From Herpetosiphon giganteus (lineage in GTDB: Bacteria; Chloroflexota; Chloroflexia; Chloroflexales; Herpetosiphonaceae), in assembly GCF_016907925.1 (NCBI RefSeq), contig NZ_JAFBCZ010000005.1, forward strand, positions 224,597-288,596: DNA of 64,000 nt, read 5' to 3'. The position numbers and the translations under genes were made by a program. The notes under the pieces were generated by a model. That model was not told the origin of the DNA, ran no database searches, and saw only the letters and a list, made by a program, of their open reading frames with translations. Below, piece after piece: positions 49,916 through 59,842 of the stretch (within the stretch, counting starts at the first letter, position 1; each line of letters begins with the position of its first letter).

Positions 49916-51442
49916 CTATTTGCGTTGAAATTGACGACTGAATATCAACCAACTAAGCAAAAATGATACCAAGGCTATGCCGCCGAGCCAGATGTAGGTG
50001 CTGGTTTCTGGCGCACGGTTGAGCAGCATAATCTGTTGATAATTGGCAATCCCATGAGTCACGGGCAAGCCACGGGCAATATTCTGCACAAACGGCAAAA
50101 ACGATTTAATTGAGATGAAGAAGCCGCTGAAGAATACCGACATCAACAGCACCAACATCGAGAATTGCACTGCTTGGCTATCGGTACTGACCACCGACGA
50201 AATGAAAAAGCCAATGCCCAGCGAGGCGATGGTCAGCATAAAGGTCAGCAAGGCAAAATTGAGCAATTGGCCGGTATAGAATGGCACGCCTAGTCCAAAG
50301 ACCATCAATGCAACCAAAACACTGACAATTACTGCCGATAAAATCGTGTAGCTGGCATATTTACCAATGAGGGTTTGGAAGGCTGAGAGTGGCGAAACCC
50401 GAAACATTTCTAAACTGCCTTGTTGCATTTCGCGCACCAGCGATAAGCCCGCCAAGGTGACCATCATATGTTGTAGCAAGAGCGCAAGCACTGCTGGGGT
50501 GTAAAAACGCACATAGGCAGTTGCTGGATCTTTGGTGATGTCGCCCAAACTTTCGATTGGTGCAAGATTGTTGGCAACTGAACGCAACGGCGAAACGACC
50601 ACCGCTGGATCGATCGCTTGCACCCGATCCGCTTGTTGATCAAGCTCGCTAAGTCGCGTATCAAGCTCGGTTAATTGCTGCTCTTGCTTTTCCAAGCTGC
50701 CGCCTGCGGCCAAATCGCGATCAAGGGTATCCAGCGAGGCTTGCAACGAGCTAAGGCTTTGGGTTGAAGTGCTGGTTTCGCTGGCTCCATTTTGGGTCAT
50801 CGATAAGGCAATTAATTGCAATGCCCCAGATTCACGCAAACTCCGAATCGTTTGGCGGGCTTCGGCGCGCTTGTTGCCGCTGAGCTGTTCGCGCAATTGG
50901 CTAATTTGCTGGCGCGCATCGCTCACATAATCGCGCAAGGTGCCAATTTGCTGCTGGCTTTGGCCAACCACGCTGAACAACATACCTTTGTTAAGTTCAT
51001 TAATTTGGGTATACGAGAGATATTCAATCCACGAGCGCAGCAATGGGTCAACTTCGCTATAGATAAAGCGAATATCAACCGCCTTGCCAGTCGAGTAGAC
51101 CGTGGTCATCTCCAAAGGAAACACTTCGACCAAATCGAGTTCGTCGTTTTCGAGCGCGGCGACTGCTGGCGCTTCGCTTTCGTAAATATGGCGTTCTGGA
51201 TCAATCAAAAATGTGTTGCTGATCCGCTTGAGCAATTCAGTCACTTGGGGATCGTCGCGGTGGCCTGGCGGCACGACGATGCCAGTTCGCAGCTTTGGTT
51301 GCTCACCTTGATAGCCAACCCCAAACAACGAGAGAATCAGAAACGGCCCGATGATCAAGCCAACTAAAAGTAAGGGTTGGCGGCGAATTGCATTTAATTC
51401 TTTGGCACAGAACGCAAAAATGCGCACAAGATTTTTAAGCAT
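49916..51442 (-). CDS. ABC-2 type transporter permease with long extracytoplasmic coiled-coil
   Basis: 508 aa. After a first helix (LLLVGLIIGPFLILSLFGV), about 280 residues form an outside domain with a coiled-coil (IGTLRDYVSDARQQISQLREQL ... LDRDLAAGGSLEKQEQQLTELDTRLSELD in outline). Five helices follow in the C-terminal third, with LPVTHGIANYQQIMLL. This is the YhgE/ABC-2 design. The start overlaps the ATPase stop by 8 nt. With the ATPase it should export a drug, lipid or polymer. The substrate is unknown. Confidence 0.9.
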   Translation of the reverse strand: MLKNLVRIFAFCAKELNAIRRQPLLLVGLIIGPFLILSLFGVGYQGEQPKLRTGIVVPPGHRDDPQVTELLKRISNTFLIDPERHIYESEAPAVAALENDELDLVEVFPLEMTTVYSTGKAVDIRFIYSEVDPLLRSWIEYLSYTQINELNKGMLFSVVGQSQQQIGTLRDYVSDARQQISQLREQLSGNKRAEARQTIRSLRESGALQLIALSMTQNGASETSTSTQSLSSLQASLDTLDRDLAAGGSLEKQEQQLTELDTRLSELDQQADRVQAIDPAVVVSPLRSVANNLAPIESLGDITKDPATAYVRFYTPAVLALLLQHMMVTLAGLSLVREMQQGSLEMFRVSPLSAFQTLIGKYASYTILSAVIVSVLVALMVFGLGVPFYTGQLLNFALLTFMLTIASLGIGFFISSVVSTDSQAVQFSMLVLLMSVFFSGFFISIKSFLPFVQNIARGLPVTHGIANYQQIMLLNRAPETSTYIWLGGIALVSFLLSWLIFSRQFQRK

Positions 51443-52427
51443 TGCTGTGCTCCTTGCTCACTGGGGTTTCGAGCCGTTCCATCAAGGTAATAAAAATATC
51501 GTCGAATGGCGGGTTATATTCGCCAACTTGGCGAGTATCGATCGTTGGGTCGCTATTGAGCGCGGCGATCAATTCGGGCAAAGCGGTGCTGGCATCATCA
51601 ACGTAAACCATCATGCTGCCAAGCGGGGCATTGTGCGGGCGTTCGATCCCTAAAACCAATTGATGGCGGCTCAGAATCCGCACTGCATTGCGCAAATCTT
51701 CGGCATCAACCCGAATGTTCAGCACATCGCTGCCCAAGGCGCGGCGGCGCAGGCCATCGGGTGTATCAACCAGTAACAATTGGCCGTCGCGCATCACCGC
51801 AACCCGATCGCAATAGGCCACTTCGTTGACATATTGGGTGGTAACGACCAGCGATTTCCCCATCGCCTTGAGTTCTTGAAATTGATCCCAGAAGCGGCCA
51901 CGCAGCACAGGGTCGATGCCCGCAGTTGGTTCATCAACAAATAATAATTCTGGCTCGTGGACTAATGCGGCAGCCAATTGCAAGCGCCGTTGCATCCCGC
52001 CAGAAATATTGCCAGCCAAGGTTTTGCGCGCCTGATCAAGCTCCACAAAATCCAACAACTCGTCGATGCGTTTGCGGCGTTTGGTTAATGAAACACCATA
52101 CATTGAGGCGGCAAAGCGCATATTTTCGAGCACGTTCAAATTGGGGTACAGCACAAACAATTGTGGCATATAGCCAAGTTGCTCGCGATCGCTGGCATTA
52201 AATGTAGCTGGATCTTTGCCCAGCACGCTGACTGAGCCACTCGTGGGAATGTAGACTCCCGTCATCAGGCGTACCGTCGTGGTTTTGCCACAGCCTGATG
52301 GCCCAACGATGCCAAAAATCTCGCCAGGCTGAATATTCCAAGAAACATCGCGCACCACGTCGCGATCGCCAAAACGCTTTGTCACCTGCTGAAGTTGAAT
52401 CAGCGATTGACCGGCATGTGCTTGCAT
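51435..52427 (-). CDS. ABC transporter ATP-binding protein
   Basis: 330 aa. Walker A GPSGCGKTTT, Q-loop YMPQ, signature ISGGMQRR, Walker B LLFVDEPTAGIDP and a switch region in which Gln replaces the usual His (VVTTQYVNEV) are seen. The C-terminal ~100 residues form a strand-rich domain found in multidrug-type (DrrA-like) ATPases. Translation is coupled to the permease that follows. GGAG lies 10 nt before the ATG. The His-to-Gln change is seen in some exporter ATPases of this group. Confidence 0.92.
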   Translation of the reverse strand: MQAHAGQSLIQLQQVTKRFGDRDVVRDVSWNIQPGEIFGIVGPSGCGKTTTVRLMTGVYIPTSGSVSVLGKDPATFNASDREQLGYMPQLFVLYPNLNVLENMRFAASMYGVSLTKRRKRIDELLDFVELDQARKTLAGNISGGMQRRLQLAAALVHEPELLFVDEPTAGIDPVLRGRFWDQFQELKAMGKSLVVTTQYVNEVAYCDRVAVMRDGQLLLVDTPDGLRRRALGSDVLNIRVDAEDLRNAVRILSRHQLVLGIERPHNAPLGSMMVYVDDASTALPELIAALNSDPTIDTRQVGEYNPPFDDIFITLMERLETPVSKEHSNA

Positions 52428-52576
52428 AAGCTAACTGCTCCTTGCACCAAGCGGCGATACTGCTATGAACTTGTTGATCGGCTTTAACTCTATTGTAGCC
52501 TAGCGATCAAGCATCCTATTTTTTGAAATTTGAAAAAAGCTCACACGTTTATAGCAAGATGTAAGCCAAGTCAGAA

Positions 52577-52805
52577 GCAGAACAAAGAGCATAGAACATA
52601 GAACATAATCAAGGCAGAAGGCAGAAGGCAGAAATCAAAAGGCAAAAGGCTTTGGGCTATTGGGAACAAAATCAAACATAATCTGTAGAATCTGTGGCGA
52701 AAAAATTAGCCTTCGCGTCCTTCGCGGTTTCGTGCTTCGTACGCTTCGTGTCCTTCTTGGATCACCACTGATCCTATGCTCTATGTTCTATGCTCTTTGT
52801 TCTGC
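52577..52805. repeat. Element bounded by a 31-bp inverted repeat
   Basis: The ends 52577-52607 and 52775-52805 are inverse copies of each other with one mismatch (core GCAGAACAAAGAGCATAGAA). Inside are a tandem GGCAGAA run (52613-52633) and a CCTTCGCG-type repeat (52711-52765). No gene is present. It looks like a small noncoding element or a remnant of one. It fills half of the 461-nt gap 52428-52888. Confidence 0.65.
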
Positions 52806-52888
52806 ATCCCCTGACCAGCAAACGCGGATTGTTGGAGTCGCGCAGATGTGCTAAAATGAACTACCGAGTTTGTACGGAGTTTTTGAGT

Positions 52889-54514
52889 ATGGCACAAGCA
52901 ACACGGATTGGGCTGGTGACGAGCGGATCGTTACTGGAAGGGTTAACTGCTCGTTTAGATGAACGCTACGATATTGAGCGTTTGCGCGTTGGTCAATTTA
53001 TGGTGGTGCAAGGCCGCCAAAATCGCTTTTTTTCGATGTTGACCGATGTGCAGTTGGCAGCAACCAGCCTCTCGATTTTGGCCGATCCGCCTGATGATGA
53101 ACACCCGTTGTTGCGTGAAATCTTGGCTGGGCGCAATACCTATGGCACGTTTAAATTGACTCCACAGTTGATGTTGCCCGAAGATTCGCTCGAAACCCCA
53201 CGGCCTGTTAAAACGATTCCGGCTCACTTTGCACCGATTTACGAAGCCAGCGAAGACGATTTTGGCTTGGTTTTTGGGGCCGAGGGCGATGGCAAGTTTC
53301 AAATGGGCACGCCGCTGGATATGGATGTGCCAGTATGTATCGATCTTGCGCGCTTTGTTGAGCGCTCGAATGGCGTTTTTGGCAAATCGGGTACTGGTAA
53401 ATCGTTCTTAACACGATTATTATTATGTGGTGTGATTAAACATAATGCTGCGAGTAACTTAATTTTCGATATGCACTCCGAATATGGCTGGAGCGGCACA
53501 ACCGAAGATAAAATTCAAGAAGTTAAGGGTTTATCCCAGCTCTTTCCTGGCCAAGTCTATATTTACAGCCTCGATCCTGAATCGTCGCGGCGACGCGGCG
53601 TGAAATACGATGGTGAAATTACGATTGGCCTGAATGAAGTTCGGGTTGATGATATTTTATTATTGCAAGATGCGCTTAATCTCAATCCTACCGCTGCTGA
53701 ATCGGCGTTTATTTGCGCTCAACGCTTTGGCGACGATTGGATTCAAAAGCTACGTGAATTAGATACAGAGCAGCTGAAAGAATTTGTTGAATCGACAGGC
53801 GCGAACATGTCGTCGATGTCGGCGCTTTCGCGTAAATTGGCCCAACTTGAGCAACTTAAATTTGTAACCCGCAAATCGAGCCAATCATCGATTCGCCAAA
53901 TTATCGATGCTTTGCTCGCAGGCAAAAATGTAGTCGTCGAATTTGGTCAATATCGCAGCGAATTGGCTTATATGTTGGTTTCAAACATTCTGACGCGCCT
54001 AATTTACGATGAATGGGTGCGGCGCACCGAAACCTTCTTGGCCTCGAAAAAAACGAGCGATCGGCCACCGCAACTAATGATTACCATCGAAGAAGCGCAT
54101 AATTTTCTTACGCCGAGCTTGGCTAAACAAACCATTTTTGGCAAAATTGCCCGTGAATTGCGCAAATATTCGGTGACCTTGCTGGTGGTTGATCAACGGC
54201 CATCGTCGATTGACAACGAAGTGATGAGCCAGCTTGGTTCGCGGATTACGGCGTTGCTCAACGATGATCGCGATATTGACGCAGTGTTTATGGGCGTTGG
54301 TGGCTCGAAAGGCCTGAAAACCGTGTTGGCCTCGCTCGATTCGCGCCAACAGGCCATGATGTTGGGCCATGCTGTGCCGATGCCGGTGGTGATGCGCACC
54401 CGTGCCTACGATAAAACCTTCTACGAGGCAATGATGCAGGGCAATCGGCGTGGGCCAAGTCTCAGGCCACGTACCCCAGAATTGATTGATCAAGAGGCTG
54501 ACGAATTATTTTAA
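52889..54514 (+). CDS. HerA-like ATPase (DUF87 domain)
   Basis: 541 aa from ATG 52889; a longer reading from 52790 runs into the repeat element. An N-terminal barrel-like region (~residues 1-130) precedes Walker A GKSGTGKSFLT (~residue 170), Walker B LMITIEEAHNFL and DQRPSSID with a probable sensor Arg. HerA proteins are hexameric DNA-translocating ATPases. In archaea they work with NurA nuclease in break repair, and in bacteria they often accompany defence or membrane systems. No nuclease gene is adjacent, so the partner is unknown. The gene stands alone before rpoD. Confidence 0.88.
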   Translation: MAQATRIGLVTSGSLLEGLTARLDERYDIERLRVGQFMVVQGRQNRFFSMLTDVQLAATSLSILADPPDDEHPLLREILAGRNTYGTFKLTPQLMLPEDSLETPRPVKTIPAHFAPIYEASEDDFGLVFGAEGDGKFQMGTPLDMDVPVCIDLARFVERSNGVFGKSGTGKSFLTRLLLCGVIKHNAASNLIFDMHSEYGWSGTTEDKIQEVKGLSQLFPGQVYIYSLDPESSRRRGVKYDGEITIGLNEVRVDDILLLQDALNLNPTAAESAFICAQRFGDDWIQKLRELDTEQLKEFVESTGANMSSMSALSRKLAQLEQLKFVTRKSSQSSIRQIIDALLAGKNVVVEFGQYRSELAYMLVSNILTRLIYDEWVRRTETFLASKKTSDRPPQLMITIEEAHNFLTPSLAKQTIFGKIARELRKYSVTLLVVDQRPSSIDNEVMSQLGSRITALLNDDRDIDAVFMGVGGSKGLKTVLASLDSRQQAMMLGHAVPMPVVMRTRAYDKTFYEAMMQGNRRGPSLRPRTPELIDQEADELF

Positions 54515-54591
54515 ACGTGCAATAATCCATTATTCCTAAACGTGATCAGTCAAAAGATGGAGATTGCTAGTTAAAAAGTACTTCGAGAGGG

Positions 54592-54621
54592 TTGACGATC
54601 AACTAGGAACAATGCTATAGT
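54592..54621 (+). promoter_or_regulatory. Promoter of the principal sigma factor gene
   Basis: TTGACG, an 18-nt spacer and TATAGT. It gives a leader of about 205 nt before the rpoD ATG. No RNA motif was recognised in that leader. Confidence 0.65.
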
Positions 54622-54833
54622 GAAACGAGTGGCTAAATGCTGTTGTTCTTACGAGCAACGGCATCACAGCACGCACAATACCGCGATGAGATTGCCACAA
54701 TTTGCCTTAGCATTCAGGCATTGTATAGATAAACTGTCGCCGCGCCTCGTGCCGATGCTTGGGGGGCGGCGTTCGATCATTAGTTTAGATAACAACATCT
54801 TGCCTGCGACTCAACCTCGGAGGAGCCATTTCA

Positions 54834-55994
54834 ATGATTGACAAGCTACTGGAGCTTGCGGCAAAAAATCAGAACCGCATCAAACGCGAAGATATTCTCA
54901 GCGTGTTGCCAGAGCCAGAGACGAATATCGAAGCCCTCGAAAGCCTCTACGAACAAATCGAAGAAGCCGGCATCGAGGTTATTGATGCAGACGAAGCCCC
55001 CAACGTGGCCGAACTCGATCTTGATTTAGATCTCGATAGCGACCACGATCTCGATGGAGCCTTGCCTGACCTTTCCGATATTGCGCTCGATGACCCAGTG
55101 CGCATGTACTTACAAGAAATTGGGCAAGTACCATTGTTAACTGCGGCTGAAGAAGTCGATCTCGCCAAGAAAATGGAAGTGGCTCACGCCGCCAACGATA
55201 CCTTGTTGCAAGATGATGGCCTGCTTGAACATAGCGATCGCATCTCGCTGAAACGCCATATTGATATTGGCCGCTCTGCCCGCCAACATCTGATTCAGGC
55301 CAACTTGCGCTTGGTGGTTTCGATTGCCAAAAAATATACCTCGTATGGCCTGACCATGATGGATTTGGTCCAAGAGGGCAATATTGGCTTGATGCGGGCA
55401 GTTGAAAAATTCGATTACACCAAAGGCCATAAGTTCTCAACTTATGCCACGTGGTGGATTCGCCAAGCAATTACGCGGGCGATTGCCGACCAAAGCCGCA
55501 CGATTCGCTTGCCAGTGCATATGGGCGAAGCGATTAGCCAAGTGAAGCGCACCTCGCATAAATTGCAACAAACCATGCAACGCGAGCCAACGCCTGAGGA
55601 AATTGCCGAAGCCATGGGCATAACCGCTTCGAAAGTGCGCCGCACCTTAGAAGCCTCGATGCATCCGCTTTCGCTCGAAATGCCAGTTGGCCAAGAGGGC
55701 GAGGGCCGCATGGGCGATTTTATCGAGGATGATCGGGTTTCAACCCCGGTTGATGCTGCTGCGATGACCATGTTGCGCGAACAAATTGAAGAAGTTTTGC
55801 AAAAATTGCCTGAGCGCGAACGCAAAATTATTCAATTGCGCTATGGCCTCAAAGATGGTCGCTACCGCACCCTCGAAGAAGTTGGGCTGGAATTTGGTAT
55901 TACCCGCGAGCGGATTCGCCAAATCGAAGCAGTGGCCTTGCGCAAACTGCGTCACCCACACCTTGGCAAGAAATTACGTGGCTATCTTGATTAA
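54834..55994 (+). CDS. rpoD: RNA polymerase principal sigma factor (RpoD/SigA)
   Basis: 386 aa. A short acidic N-terminus ([16 protein letters not shown]) stands in for full region 1.1. Region 1.2 is [17 protein letters not shown]. Region 2 holds the core-binding and -10-recognition helices ([36 protein letters not shown]). Region 3 is present. Region 4 ([15 protein letters not shown] ... [20 protein letters not shown]) recognises -35. The high conservation of regions 2 and 4 marks the housekeeping group 1 factor or a close group 2 copy. GGAGG lies upstream of the ATG. A terminator follows directly. Confidence 0.95.
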   Translation: MIDKLLELAAKNQNRIKREDILSVLPEPETNIEALESLYEQIEEAGIEVIDADEAPNVAELDLDLDLDSDHDLDGALPDLSDIALDDPVRMYLQEIGQVPLLTAAEEVDLAKKMEVAHAANDTLLQDDGLLEHSDRISLKRHIDIGRSARQHLIQANLRLVVSIAKKYTSYGLTMMDLVQEGNIGLMRAVEKFDYTKGHKFSTYATWWIRQAITRAIADQSRTIRLPVHMGEAISQVKRTSHKLQQTMQREPTPEEIAEAMGITASKVRRTLEASMHPLSLEMPVGQEGEGRMGDFIEDDRVSTPVDAAAMTMLREQIEEVLQKLPERERKIIQLRYGLKDGRYRTLEEVGLEFGITRERIRQIEAVALRKLRHPHLGKKLRGYLD

Positions 55995-56015
55995 CTAACG
56001 TGGTTAAAACTGCTG

Positions 56016-56054
56016 ACCCAACGTGCATTTAACGTGGCGTTGGGTTGATTTTTT
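56016..56054 (+). terminator. Rho-independent terminator after rpoD
   Basis: An 8-bp stem ACCCAACG/CGTTGGGT with a 14-nt loop, then TGATTTTTT. Its T tract overlaps the -35 of the next promoter by 2 nt. Confidence 0.75.
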
Positions 56055-56081
56055 GCACAACACCCTGTTTTATGGTACACT
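56053..56081 (+). promoter_or_regulatory. Promoter of the L25 gene
   Basis: TTGCAC, exactly 17 nt, then TACACT, 57 nt before the ATG. Confidence 0.65.
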
Positions 56082-56137
56082 ATCGCAGTTTTGCAGCGAT
56101 CTAAGATTATTTTAACTCTACATGGAGTAGCATAGCA

Positions 56138-56740
56138 ATGGCGAACGAAACTCTCCGGTTGGAACTCCAACCGCGCGAAATTACTGGCAAAAAGGTTCAA
56201 GGCTTGCGCGACCAAGGCATTTTGCCAATTGGGATTTGTGGCCGTGGGATCGAACCCTACTCAGCCCAAGTTGACGAACGCGAATTCAACAAAGTGATCA
56301 ACAAAGCCGGCTATAGCGGCTTGATCGAGTTGAGCATCCCTGGTCAAAAACGCCAATCAGCGTTCTTGTTGGAAGTTCAACGCAACTCAGTCAGCAATCG
56401 CATTATCCATGCCGACTTGCGGGTTGTTGATGTCAACCAACCAGTTGATTTGGATATTCACGTTGCATTGCAAGGCGAAAACGATTTGGTCAGTCGTGGC
56501 AACGCTGTGTTGAACTTGGCTCAATCAGTGGTCCGCGTTCGCGCGTTGCCAGGCGATGTGCCACATCAAATTGATATTGATGTAACCAGCTTGACTGAAG
56601 TTGGCCAACAAATCTTGGTTAAAGATTTGAACTTGCCAGCAAACGTGGAAATCCTCGATGATGTTGAAAGCTTGATTTTGGCTTTGGGTTACCCACAAGC
56701 TGAAGAAGCTCCAGCTGAAGAACCAGCAACCGAAGAATAA
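56138..56740 (+). CDS. rplY: 50S ribosomal protein L25/general stress protein Ctc
   Basis: 200 aa. The N-terminal ~90 residues are the 5S-rRNA-binding L25 domain (LRLELQPREITGKKVQGLRDQGILP ... FLLEVQRNSVSNRIIHADLRVVD in outline). The C-terminal TL5/Ctc domain (LDIHVALQGENDLVSRGN ... DVESLILALG) is followed by an acidic EEAPAEEPATEE tail. It is a long-form Ctc protein on the large subunit. The promoter and terminator are close on both sides, giving a single-gene unit. Confidence 0.95.
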   Translation: MANETLRLELQPREITGKKVQGLRDQGILPIGICGRGIEPYSAQVDEREFNKVINKAGYSGLIELSIPGQKRQSAFLLEVQRNSVSNRIIHADLRVVDVNQPVDLDIHVALQGENDLVSRGNAVLNLAQSVVRVRALPGDVPHQIDIDVTSLTEVGQQILVKDLNLPANVEILDDVESLILALGYPQAEEAPAEEPATEE

Positions 56741-56747
56741 TTAAACG

Positions 56748-56778
56748 CCCCTGTGGATTATTCCACAGGGGTTTTTTT
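56748..56778 (+). terminator. Rho-independent terminator after L25
   Basis: A 10-bp stem CCCCTGTGGA/TCCACAGGGG with loop TTAT and seven T. Confidence 0.92.
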
Positions 56779-56783
56779 AAATC

Positions 56784-56817
56784 AAAAAAAGGATGTGGTA
56801 TGTACCACATCCTTTTT
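56784..56817 (-). terminator. Rho-independent terminator of the basic-protein gene
   Basis: A 15-bp stem AAAAAGGATGTGGTA and complement around TG. The minus strand ends in a T run, 8 nt past the stop at 56825. Confidence 0.85.
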
Positions 56818-56824
56818 AATCTAT

Positions 56825-57163
56825 TTAGCTCTTCTTTTTGGGGCGACCGCGGCGAGCGCCAGTTTTGCGAGCTGGTTGGCTTTGTGGGTCGATCACCAAA
56901 AATTCAATGCGATTTTTGTCTTTGATTGGGCGGAAGCGTAATACAAGGTTGCTGCGGGTTGCAGCTTCGCGCACAAGTGCACGCAACTTGCGTTTGTCTT
57001 CTTCATCGCCTAATACAACTTGACCACCAAAACCAGCTTTTGCGTTTTGGAAATAGTCGGTATATTCGGCAATAATGCGTTCGCGGGTTTCACGTTGAAC
57101 TGCACGCTTTGGTTTTGCCCGTTCTTGCATTTCTTCTGGTGACCAGAGTGTAAATTCTGCCAT
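56825..57163 (-). CDS. Small basic protein with AT-hook-like C-terminus
   Basis: 112 aa with GGAGG 8 nt before the ATG. A helical, charged N-terminal half (ERAKPKRAVQRETRERIIAEY in outline) is followed by a strand-rich part (LVLRFRPIKDKNRIEFLVID) and the tail ARRGRPKKKS, which resembles an AT-hook (R-G-R-P). DNA or RNA binding is therefore possible. No named family is recognised. The gene is single and divergent from the glucosidase gene. Confidence 0.82.
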   Translation of the reverse strand: MAEFTLWSPEEMQERAKPKRAVQRETRERIIAEYTDYFQNAKAGFGGQVVLGDEEDKRKLRALVREAATRSNLVLRFRPIKDKNRIEFLVIDPQSQPARKTGARRGRPKKKS

Positions 57164-57303
57164 GATTTTAGCCTCCGAAAATGATACTATTCTATTGACG
57201 ACACGCCATTCTCAATATTCTTACTCTGTATATCCTTATCGTATATAGATTTCTGCTTTGTGTCAAGTTTTTTTGTTTCGATTTGGCCAATTTTGGAGGA
57301 ATT

Positions 57304-59664
57304 ATGCTGCAAGATTCATCAATGTTTACACTTGATCATCGCGATGCGCGTAGCTGTCTGTTTAAACGGGCAAACCAACACCTGCGAATTAGCATCTGTA
57401 GCACACAGCTGATTCGAGTCTCGCTTAGCAATGATCAACCATTACCACGGCGTTCGTGGGCAGTTAATCGGGCTGATGATGCATGGGAGCCTGTTGAATG
57501 GTCAATTGTGCAAAATTCCGATACAACAACGCTTGAGACGACTGATGTACAGGTAAATGTTGCACATGCTGATGGGCGAATTACGTTTACGAATCGCCAA
57601 CAACAAGCTTTTTTTAGTGATGTTGCGGCTGCAACATACAACGCTGATGGCTGGCTAGTCACAAAGCAAATTTATAATTCTGAGCATTTTTATGGTTTTG
57701 GCGAACGAACTGGCTGGCTTGAAAAAACAGGCCAACATTTTTTAAATTGGACGCTTGATCCAGAACCACATCATGGCCCACGAATTGATAATATGTATGC
57801 AACGATGCCAGTTTTTATGGGTTTGCAGCCCAATTTGTGCTATGGCGTATTTTTCAACACGTCATTTCGTTCGAGTGTTGATGTTGGGGCAACTGATGCT
57901 GCGTTATTGAGCTTAAAAACTCAAGGGCCAGATCTTGATTATTATCTGGTTTTAGGTACGACACCAGCAGATATTACCGCTGCATGGCGTGAATTGTTGG
58001 GTTCAATGCCGTTGCCAGCCTATTGGGCACTTGGCTATCATCAAAGTCGTTGGGGCTATGATTCAAGCAGCACAATGCGGGCAATTGCCGATGAATTACG
58101 CGCCCGCAATATTCCATGCGATGCAATCCACTTTGATATTGATTATATGGATGGCTATCGGGTTTTTACGTGGCATCCTGAACGATTCGATGAGCCAGCC
58201 CAATTGGTGCACGATTTGGCCCAAGATGGCTTTAATGTCGTGACAATTATTGATCCTGGGGTGAAAACTGACCCCAATTACGCGGTTTTTGCTGAAGGTA
58301 TTGCCAACGATTATTTTATTAAACGAGCTGACGGAACGTTATTCAGTGGCTATGTTTGGCCCGATGATAGCGCATTTGCTGATTTTACGCGGGCTGATGT
58401 GCGCGCATGGTGGGGAAATTTACATAAAACATTAGTTGATGCAGGCGTACGTGGGATCTGGGATGATATGAACGAGCCAACCGTCTTTGATCGCCCTTTT
58501 AGTGAAGGCGGCGGCAATGGTGGCACGATTGACTTAAACGCACCCCAAGGCGCTGCTGATGAGCGCACAACCCACGCCGAAGTGCATAACTTGTATGGTT
58601 TGTTGATGGCCCAAGCAACCTATGAGGGTTTGCGCCAATTACGGCCTAATGAGCGGCCATTTGTGCTAACGCGCTCTGGTTTTGCTGGTTTATCACGTTG
58701 GGCAACCTTGTGGACTGGCGATAATTCGGCGTTGTGGGAACATTTGGAAATGACGTTGCCGCAAATTTGTAACTTGGGGCTTTCGGGAATTCCATTTGTT
58801 GGCGTGGATATTGGTGGGTTTTTCGGGAATGCTTCGCCTGAATTATGGGCACGTTGGGTGCAAGTTGGCGCATTTCTGCCCTTCTGTCGCGGCCATTCGT
58901 GCTCGGGCACGCGGCCTGCTGAGCCTTGGGCCTTTGGCGAACGTACCGAAGCAATTGCCCGCGCGTATTTGAGCTTGCGCTACCGCTTATTGCCCTATTT
59001 GTATACGTTGTTTTATCAGGCTTCGACGACTGGCGCGCCAATTATTCGGCCCTTGGTTTATGAATATCCTGCTGATCTGGCGACCCATGCCTTGCATGAT
59101 CAGGTTTTGTGTGGCTCGCAGCTGCTGCTTGCGCCAATTGTTCGGCCTGGCGCTGAATATCGCTCGGTCTATTTGCCTGCTGGCGAGTGGTACGATTGGT
59201 GGACTGGCGAGCGGATTACTGGGGCGCAGCATATTTTGGTACATGCGCCATTAGAGCGTTTGCCGCTGTATGTGCGTGGCGGTGCGATTCTGACGCTTGG
59301 CCCAGTGCTCAATTATACTGGGGAGGCTCCGCTTGATCCCTTGACGCTCGACGTTTATCCCAGCGGTACAAGCGAATGGACGCTCTACGAAGATGATGGA
59401 ATTTCGTTTGAGTATGAACAGGGCTTGAGCGCAACCACCCATTTTAGCTGCATTGAAACTGCGCAATCAATTAACTTGATTATTGCCGCGCGCCAAGGTG
59501 CTTGGCAGCCAGCACCACGCACAATCGTGGTGAATTTGCACTCGTTGCCACCAAACGCTGTTTTGCTTGATGAGCAGCCGCTTGAGTGGGTGCATGCCGA
59601 GGGTGCGATTACCGTGAGCTTTGTTGATGATGGCTTGACGCATACGCTTGAGGCGAAATTATGA
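57304..59664 (+). CDS. Glycoside hydrolase family 31 alpha-glucosidase
   Basis: 786 aa from ATG 57304 with GGAGGA just upstream. The GH31 order is seen: the N-terminal beta-sandwich, YGFGERTGWLEKTG, PLPAYWALGYHQSRWGYDSS, IDYMDGYRVFTW, the nucleophile Asp in GIWDDMNEPTVF (~residue 389), and the distal R-x-GFAGLSRWATLWTGDN with the acid/base Asp. It releases alpha-glucose from the ends of oligo- or polysaccharides. No signal peptide is visible, so it is probably cytoplasmic. The stop codon lies inside the first unit of a 46-bp tandem repeat. Confidence 0.95.
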   Translation: MLQDSSMFTLDHRDARSCLFKRANQHLRISICSTQLIRVSLSNDQPLPRRSWAVNRADDAWEPVEWSIVQNSDTTTLETTDVQVNVAHADGRITFTNRQQQAFFSDVAAATYNADGWLVTKQIYNSEHFYGFGERTGWLEKTGQHFLNWTLDPEPHHGPRIDNMYATMPVFMGLQPNLCYGVFFNTSFRSSVDVGATDAALLSLKTQGPDLDYYLVLGTTPADITAAWRELLGSMPLPAYWALGYHQSRWGYDSSSTMRAIADELRARNIPCDAIHFDIDYMDGYRVFTWHPERFDEPAQLVHDLAQDGFNVVTIIDPGVKTDPNYAVFAEGIANDYFIKRADGTLFSGYVWPDDSAFADFTRADVRAWWGNLHKTLVDAGVRGIWDDMNEPTVFDRPFSEGGGNGGTIDLNAPQGAADERTTHAEVHNLYGLLMAQATYEGLRQLRPNERPFVLTRSGFAGLSRWATLWTGDNSALWEHLEMTLPQICNLGLSGIPFVGVDIGGFFGNASPELWARWVQVGAFLPFCRGHSCSGTRPAEPWAFGERTEAIARAYLSLRYRLLPYLYTLFYQASTTGAPIIRPLVYEYPADLATHALHDQVLCGSQLLLAPIVRPGAEYRSVYLPAGEWYDWWTGERITGAQHILVHAPLERLPLYVRGGAILTLGPVLNYTGEAPLDPLTLDVYPSGTSEWTLYEDDGISFEYEQGLSATTHFSCIETAQSINLIIAARQGAWQPAPRTIVVNLHSLPPNAVLLDEQPLEWVHAEGAITVSFVDDGLTHTLEAKL

Positions 59665-59795
59665 AGGATGAGGGATGAAGAATGAAGCATGAGAACATAG
59701 GAAATTATGAAGGATGAGGGATGAAGAATGAAGCATGAGAACATAGGAAATTATGAAGGATGAGGGATGAATTATGAAGCATGAGAACATACAAC
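59655..59795 (+). repeat. 46-bp tandem repeat, about three copies
   Basis: Units begin GAAATTATGAAGGATGAGGG at 59655, 59701 and 59747, with period 46. The first two are identical; the third differs and is shortened. The unit holds nested ATGAAGAATGAAGC sub-repeats. The first copy contains the last codons and stop of the glucosidase gene. A related inverse stretch (CATCCTTCATCCTTCATCC) precedes the metH stop near 59915-59933. Confidence 0.85.
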
Positions 59796-59842
59796 ATAGA
59801 GACTGACACGTTTTGGATGCGTTTCGTGAATTAGCTTTAAAT

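Noticed and set aside
59655..59795. Possible CRISPR array in the tandem repeat region
   Set aside because: The 46-bp units are directly adjacent without unique spacers, there are only about three, and no cas gene is present.
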